DNA of 64,000 nt from assembly GCF_932294415.1 (NCBI RefSeq), contig NC_065535.1, positions 28,722,782-28,786,781 on the forward strand, written 5' to 3'. Made by a program: the position numbers and the translations under genes. The DNA is from Quercus robur. Its lineage: Eukaryota; Streptophyta; Magnoliopsida; Fagales; Fagaceae. The first letter of the stretch is position 1, and every line of letters starts with the position of its first letter. Below the pieces are notes generated by a model. That model made no database searches and was not told the DNA's origin. It worked only from the letters and a program-made list of their open reading frames with translations. Below, in pieces: positions 60,401 to 64,000 of this stretch.

Positions 60401-61026
60401 CACCGCATTTCAAAAAAAAAAATTTGAGGGCACACCCGTCACATTACTACAGTGGCTAAGTCATAGTTCTTTTCCACTGTTTGGGCAGTTTTAGGTGAAA
60501 TGTTGTTCAGACTTCAAGCGTGAATCAAGGCACACGGGGACAGCCCATCAAATTTGGTTGTTCATTTATTGTGCGTTGTTGGCCTTCCCTTCGATTCAAA
60601 CTAGAGCTTATTGACAAAGACATCTATCTAACATTGTCATCAATCATTTAATTATTATGATTTTCTTTAATTATTACTATTTTTCTTGAAATCTTTTACA
60701 GGATTAGGACATTCTTGCTCGAAGGTTTCTTTTGCCACACCCACAATGCTGCATGGCATACCCTTCACAACATTATTTGTGGTACCGCTAGCAAAATTGA
60801 TACATATTTGGAAGCAGTTCGAGACAACCTAAAATGTGAGGTTACTATATTCCATGGCAAAGATGATGAACTTATACCAGTTGAATGTAGCTACCATGTG
60901 CAAACAAAAATACCTCGAGCTCGTATCAAGGTGATTGAGAAAAAAGATCATATTACAATTGTTGTAGGAAGGCAAAAGGCATTTGCTAGAGAACTAGAAG
61001 AAATATGGAGGAATTCAAGTGGTTGA
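54403..61026 (+). CDS. BDG: BODYGUARD-type alpha/beta hydrolase, four exons
   Basis: Exons are 54403-54982, 55377-55705, 57563-57762 and 60702-61026. All have GT...AG borders and matching phases, giving 477 aa, the family's length. The N-terminus has a hydrophobic segment (about residues 20-45, VSFIVFSVLDLIDFLLCYVY) followed by EAEWKPCYCSSGK. A linker with EISDTLYTRPSLVSEVSNLT and PRWSDCDCSFCNSW is specific to BODYGUARD proteins. The hydrolase part has the oxyanion segment FIHGFISSSAFWTETLFPNF, the nucleophile elbow AHSLGC, an acid in HGKDDELIPVECSY and the catalytic histidine in KKDHITIVVGRQK. Arabidopsis BDG is an epidermal cell-wall protein needed for normal cuticle; its reaction is not settled. 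The earlier in-frame ATG at 54355 would add 16 residues. I chose 54403 because it gives the family-like start. Confidence 0.95.
56958..57300. mobile_element. Tourist-like (PIF/Harbinger) MITE in intron 2 of the BODYGUARD-like gene
   Basis: The left end GAGCACCCACACTAGATGTG and the inverse of the right end (GAGCATCCGTAGCAGATGTT) are inverted repeats. TAA stands outside both ends (56955-56957 and 57301-57303), the 3-bp target of this superfamily. The element is 343 bp and non-coding. Confidence 0.85.
58603..58815. mobile_element. hAT-like MITE remnant in intron 3 of the BODYGUARD-like gene
   Basis: Ends GGGTATGTTTGAGATCC and, inversely, AAGTGTATGTTTTGC. Inside are ACAGTGAGACCTATAAATAG and AGTAGGACCCATGAATAG. 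Similar in build to the remnant at 25983. Confidence 0.5.
59317..59373 (-). repeat. micro-retroposon footprint with 13-bp target duplication (intron 3)
   Basis: AGAAGAAAAATAT at 59317-59329 and 59361-59373 flanks a T-run followed by GGCTGAG. Confidence 0.7.
59468..59512 (-). repeat. micro-retroposon footprint with 13-bp target duplication (intron 3)
   Basis: ATATAAGAATTTT at 59468-59480 and 59500-59512 flanks TTTTTTGGGAGAAAAAATG, only 19 bp. Confidence 0.7.
60392..60436 (+). repeat. micro-retroposon footprint with 13-bp target duplication (intron 3)
   Basis: TTGAGGGCACACC at 60392-60404 and 60424-60436 flanks GCATTTC plus an A-run, so the tail is on the plus strand. Confidence 0.7.
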
Positions 61027-61904
61027 GACCAAATTATAAGTGTAATAATCTACTACTCCTTTTAATATTTATGGCCTGAAGTCACCATAAGTTTCTATCC
61101 AACCAAAAAAAAAAGTGGATAAAAACATGTCCTGAGGTTGGCAGAATATTTATTTACTCCTCCTTCAAGTGTGTAGTCCCTCCATGAAATTATTACCAGT
61201 GTTCTTGGAGTTGTGAAGTACTTACTTGTAACAATGTTATTTTGATAATGTTAAAATGAACATTATATCAAACAATTGTCTTTTTTTTTTTTTTTTTTTT
61301 TTGTGGTTACTTTAAGTTTTTAAAGGGACTGTGTATTTGGTCAGCTTGTATGTTGGTAGTTTATTAGTTGAAAAGTAAGAGAAAATATGGGTTTAAACAA
61401 ATAAGTTGGCCTTAAGCAAATAAACCCATAATAAATACCACTTGAGTCAAGAGAATTGTGGTAAAAATTGTCATTTTGTTTATGAGAAAAGTCAAGAAAT
61501 GCTCTAAGAGCATAGATTTATTTATTTATTTTTATTACTAAAAATCTTGTAACTCAATTAGTATTCATTTCTTGATCTTCTTAAGAGAGATATTCGGAGT
61601 TTAAAATCTCATATTTCTAACTAATAATAATAAAATCGTTTTATATTTTATAATGAAAACAATTGTCGGTTGTTTGGTTTTCTGTTTTGTTTTTGAGAAT
61701 CAAAACAATTGTCGTATTAATATGTCATAACTTTTGTTTTGGGCCTTCACACATAATAATTCCTCCTATTAATTAATTCTAATGGTCTTGAAGTAATTGT
61801 CTTGTCAATTTGTGATGGTTGAAAGGTTGAAACAGTAAATCCCAGCCACATTAAGCTGTTCATGTAGACCACATCTTATTTATATGGCAGATTAACAGCC
61901 GCGC
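61027..61904. other. 3' flank of the BODYGUARD-like gene
   Basis: No gene. It probably holds the 3' untranslated region in its first 200 bases. A T-run lies at about 61281-61302. A weak SINE-like segment at 61540-61640 resembles the elements at 27925 and 29270. Confidence 0.4.
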
Positions 61905-62156
61905 TTAATAAATGAAAATTTTAGTACTTTCTTTTCCATCTTGCTGCCAAGATGTGTGCAATTTCTTCTCTAATGCCTTTATTGATTGAATAATTATAGG
62001 ACCATATACTTTCATAGACCCTTTGCCACAACTTAACAATAACGCTTCATAAATGAGATTTTTAATACTTTCCATACCTTCTTGCTGCCAAGACGTGTGC
62101 AACTTCTTCTCTAATGCCTTTATTGATTGAATAATTATAGGACTATATACTTTCAC
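61905..62156 (-). repeat. 141-bp tandem duplication with an open frame, unrecognised
   Basis: The TTGCTGCCAAGA(T/C)GTGTGCAA block recurs 141 bp apart. Being a multiple of three, it stays open on minus and encodes SIKALEKKLHTSWQQ twice, with KVYSPIIIQ and KVYGPIIIQ before it. I do not recognise the peptide. It may be an exon remnant of a gene or transposon, and no splice partners were found. Confidence 0.5.
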
Positions 62157-62329
62157 ACATCATTTACCATAATTGAGTAATGAAGAAAAGATTGTAGATC
62201 TACGTAGAAGTAACATATAGTCAATCATAGTCTGCCACATAAAACAATTGTGATAAATAATGTGTGAAAGTGTGTGGTGCTAAAATTATTGTTTTTGATT
62301 GCTTATATAGTATCAACTATAAAGACAAA

Positions 62330-62468
62330 TAGCCAAAGGCCTTGTAGCTGAATTGACATCTTCCCATGCACAAAGTGTTTGGGGGTCTAGGAGGGAAAGG
62401 GTTCGAGCTACGGGGGTTAGCAGCATGTTGTAATTATCTCTAAAAATATATATATATATATATATATA
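62330..62468 (+). mobile_element. tRNA-derived SINE with about 12-bp target duplication
   Basis: GCCTTGTAGCTGAATTGACA (A-box-like) is followed by AAGGGTTCGAGCTACGGG (B box). The tail is an AT repeat. TATAAAGACAAA flanks both sides (62318-62329 and 62469-62480). Confidence 0.8.
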
Positions 62469-62480
62469 TATAAAGACAAA

Positions 62481-64000
62481 AAAAAATTAAAAAAAAAAAA
62501 TCAAAATCTCAACCTTTAAGAACCATGAAAGAGAGAGCACTCAAAGATTTACATGGTTTGACTTCAACCTAATAGCCGAAATCCATAATGTGAAATCTCT
62601 TGACAGCTACATATGTCTATTAAATACTTGTAGTACAATGTACCAAATATAAGGTTTATATACTAGAAAATACTTAACTAACTCTAAATCAACCATAGAC
62701 TAACCTAAGATTAACTAGTTTATTCTACAAATACATGAGTCTACAGTTGGTTTAGGCTATTGGGGCCATAATATATCTAACATCTCCCTATCTACATATC
62801 CAAAAATAAAATAAATAAATAAAAACAATTACTTTGGCAAAAACGTTATAGCAACAAAACCTTAATTCTAAATTTTTTACATTCGACCTTACATTATCAT
62901 CAAAAATATTAGTCAAGGTCAGCACAAGATAAAAAATCTATTAAACATTTTTCTGATTATCTTTTAATTTATATATATAATATTTTTTCTAATTAAAGAT
63001 AAAGATTCTTTTTTTTTTTTGAAAGAAAGTCCCACGAGCCATCCACCATAATTAGGTGGGCAATACAGATGAGTATAGCCAGCAACAACATCATAAATTG
63101 GTGAGGAACAGAGATGACTATACATAAAGCAGCAACAACTAGAAGAAGAAAGCCTTAGAGTCAGAGATAGATCGTATGGATCCCACAAAAAGAGGTGGCA
63201 AAATTGTGAGTCAAAGTATTTGCTTATCTATATCAACAGAAGCCGACCAAAAAGAAAAACTAACCAAAGAAGCTTTTTGTGTTTATATGCAATTTTATGC
63301 ATAATAGGTCATTAAGCTGGCATGTTTTCATGTGCTATTTAATTTTTATTTCGAGTTTAACATCTACACACACTACGTAAAATATTGTTGATTGATTTTT
63401 TTTTGGGGAAAAGATGATTGAATAAATATATTAGAAAGTTCAATATTATTTTATATTATTCTTCACCCCAAAAAAAAAAACTCTTATCCAAAAATATTAT
63501 TTTATATGATAATATCTACATATGGGTATAGACAAGGGCGTAGCCAAGATTTTTCACTTGGGGGGCCAAATCATGTATTTATAGGTTAGTCATAACTCAT
63601 AACCAATAACCATATTTTATTATTGAAATATAACTATAACTATGATGATAATGTGAGAAAAAAAATATAACTATGAGGAAAACAAATTGGTGATATGAGA
63701 AAAATATCAAATTGTGTGGAAAAAAATGATGATTGTGGAGATAATGATGAGAAAAATAAATATATTAAATTTGAAGACCAAGAATGAGAAAGAAAAACAC
63801 ACCAATTCAAGCAATGCACATTGCATTTCACAATTGTAAACAATTTGTATTCTTAGAAAAAATAAAAAGAAAGGCACCTGGAGGCTAGGGTTTTATTTAA
63901 TTGGTTTTGGTAAAAGTGTGTATTTTGTTGAGGTGTACACTTGAGAAACTAACTAAATATTGGAATTTTAAATAGCTAAATGTGGTCATTGCTACATTTT
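62481..64000. other. gene-free end of the window
   Basis: No gene. A segment at about 63535-63575 (GGGCGTAGCCAAGATTTTTC followed by CTTGGGGGGCC) resembles a frequent plant repeat end, but I cannot classify it. Confidence 0.35.
63442..63507 (+). repeat. micro-retroposon footprint with 15-bp target duplication
   Basis: AATATTATTTTATAT at 63442-63456 and 63493-63507 flanks TATTCTTCACCCC, an A-run and CTCTTATCCAAA. Confidence 0.65.

Overview
This window looks like nuclear DNA of a flowering plant, most likely a woody eudicot. It is AT-rich, the genes have introns with GT...AG borders, and most of the sequence is transposable elements and their debris. The species cannot be fixed from the sequence. 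A Fagales-like tree is my guess, and it is only an inference.

I can support three host genes by rebuilding their exons. A D27-like carotenoid isomerase homologue (DUF4033; six exons, 265 aa) lies on the minus strand at 1841-3909. A secreted GDSL esterase/lipase (five exons, 363 aa) lies on the minus strand at 23988-27097. A BODYGUARD-type alpha/beta hydrolase of cuticle formation (four exons, 477 aa) lies on the plus strand at 54403-61026. All three have intact reading frames, consistent splice phases and the expected catalytic or family motifs. From memory, the Arabidopsis D27-like and BODYGUARD genes have adjacent locus numbers (At1g64680 and At1g64670). The window may therefore keep an old gene neighbourhood stretched by about 50 kb of insertions.

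Layout. 1-4 kb: D27-like gene. 6.3-13.2 kb: a complete non-autonomous CACTA element with palindromic subterminal arrays and a CTA target duplication. 15.2-16.0 kb: a SINE and a Mutator-like inverted-repeat element, each with target duplications. 16.9-23.4 kb: a degenerate minus-strand LTR element with a Copia-type gag and a plant-transposon-protein domain. 24-27 kb: GDSL gene. 32.3-36.9 kb: a young 4.5-kb LTR element without gag-pol, carrying a 71-bp tandem array and an antisense reading frame. 36.9-41.1 kb: a local array of diverged repeats broken up by MITEs. 41.1-52.8 kb: a full-length, decayed Ty3/Gypsy element on the minus strand with a spliced antisense accessory gene and a nested hAT-like element. 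54.4-61.0 kb: BODYGUARD-like gene with MITE-loaded introns. 61-64 kb: SINE and repeat debris.

A recurrent pattern that ordinary annotation would miss is a set of about a dozen tiny insertions, mostly 15-40 bp. Each consists of an A or T run plus a few bases, and each is flanked by a 9-16 bp direct duplication. They look like extremely 5'-truncated retroposon insertions. One has an apparent empty site in a neighbouring tandem copy. A second pattern is in the CACTA right end, where successive spacers between palindromes occur in the same order but individually inverted.
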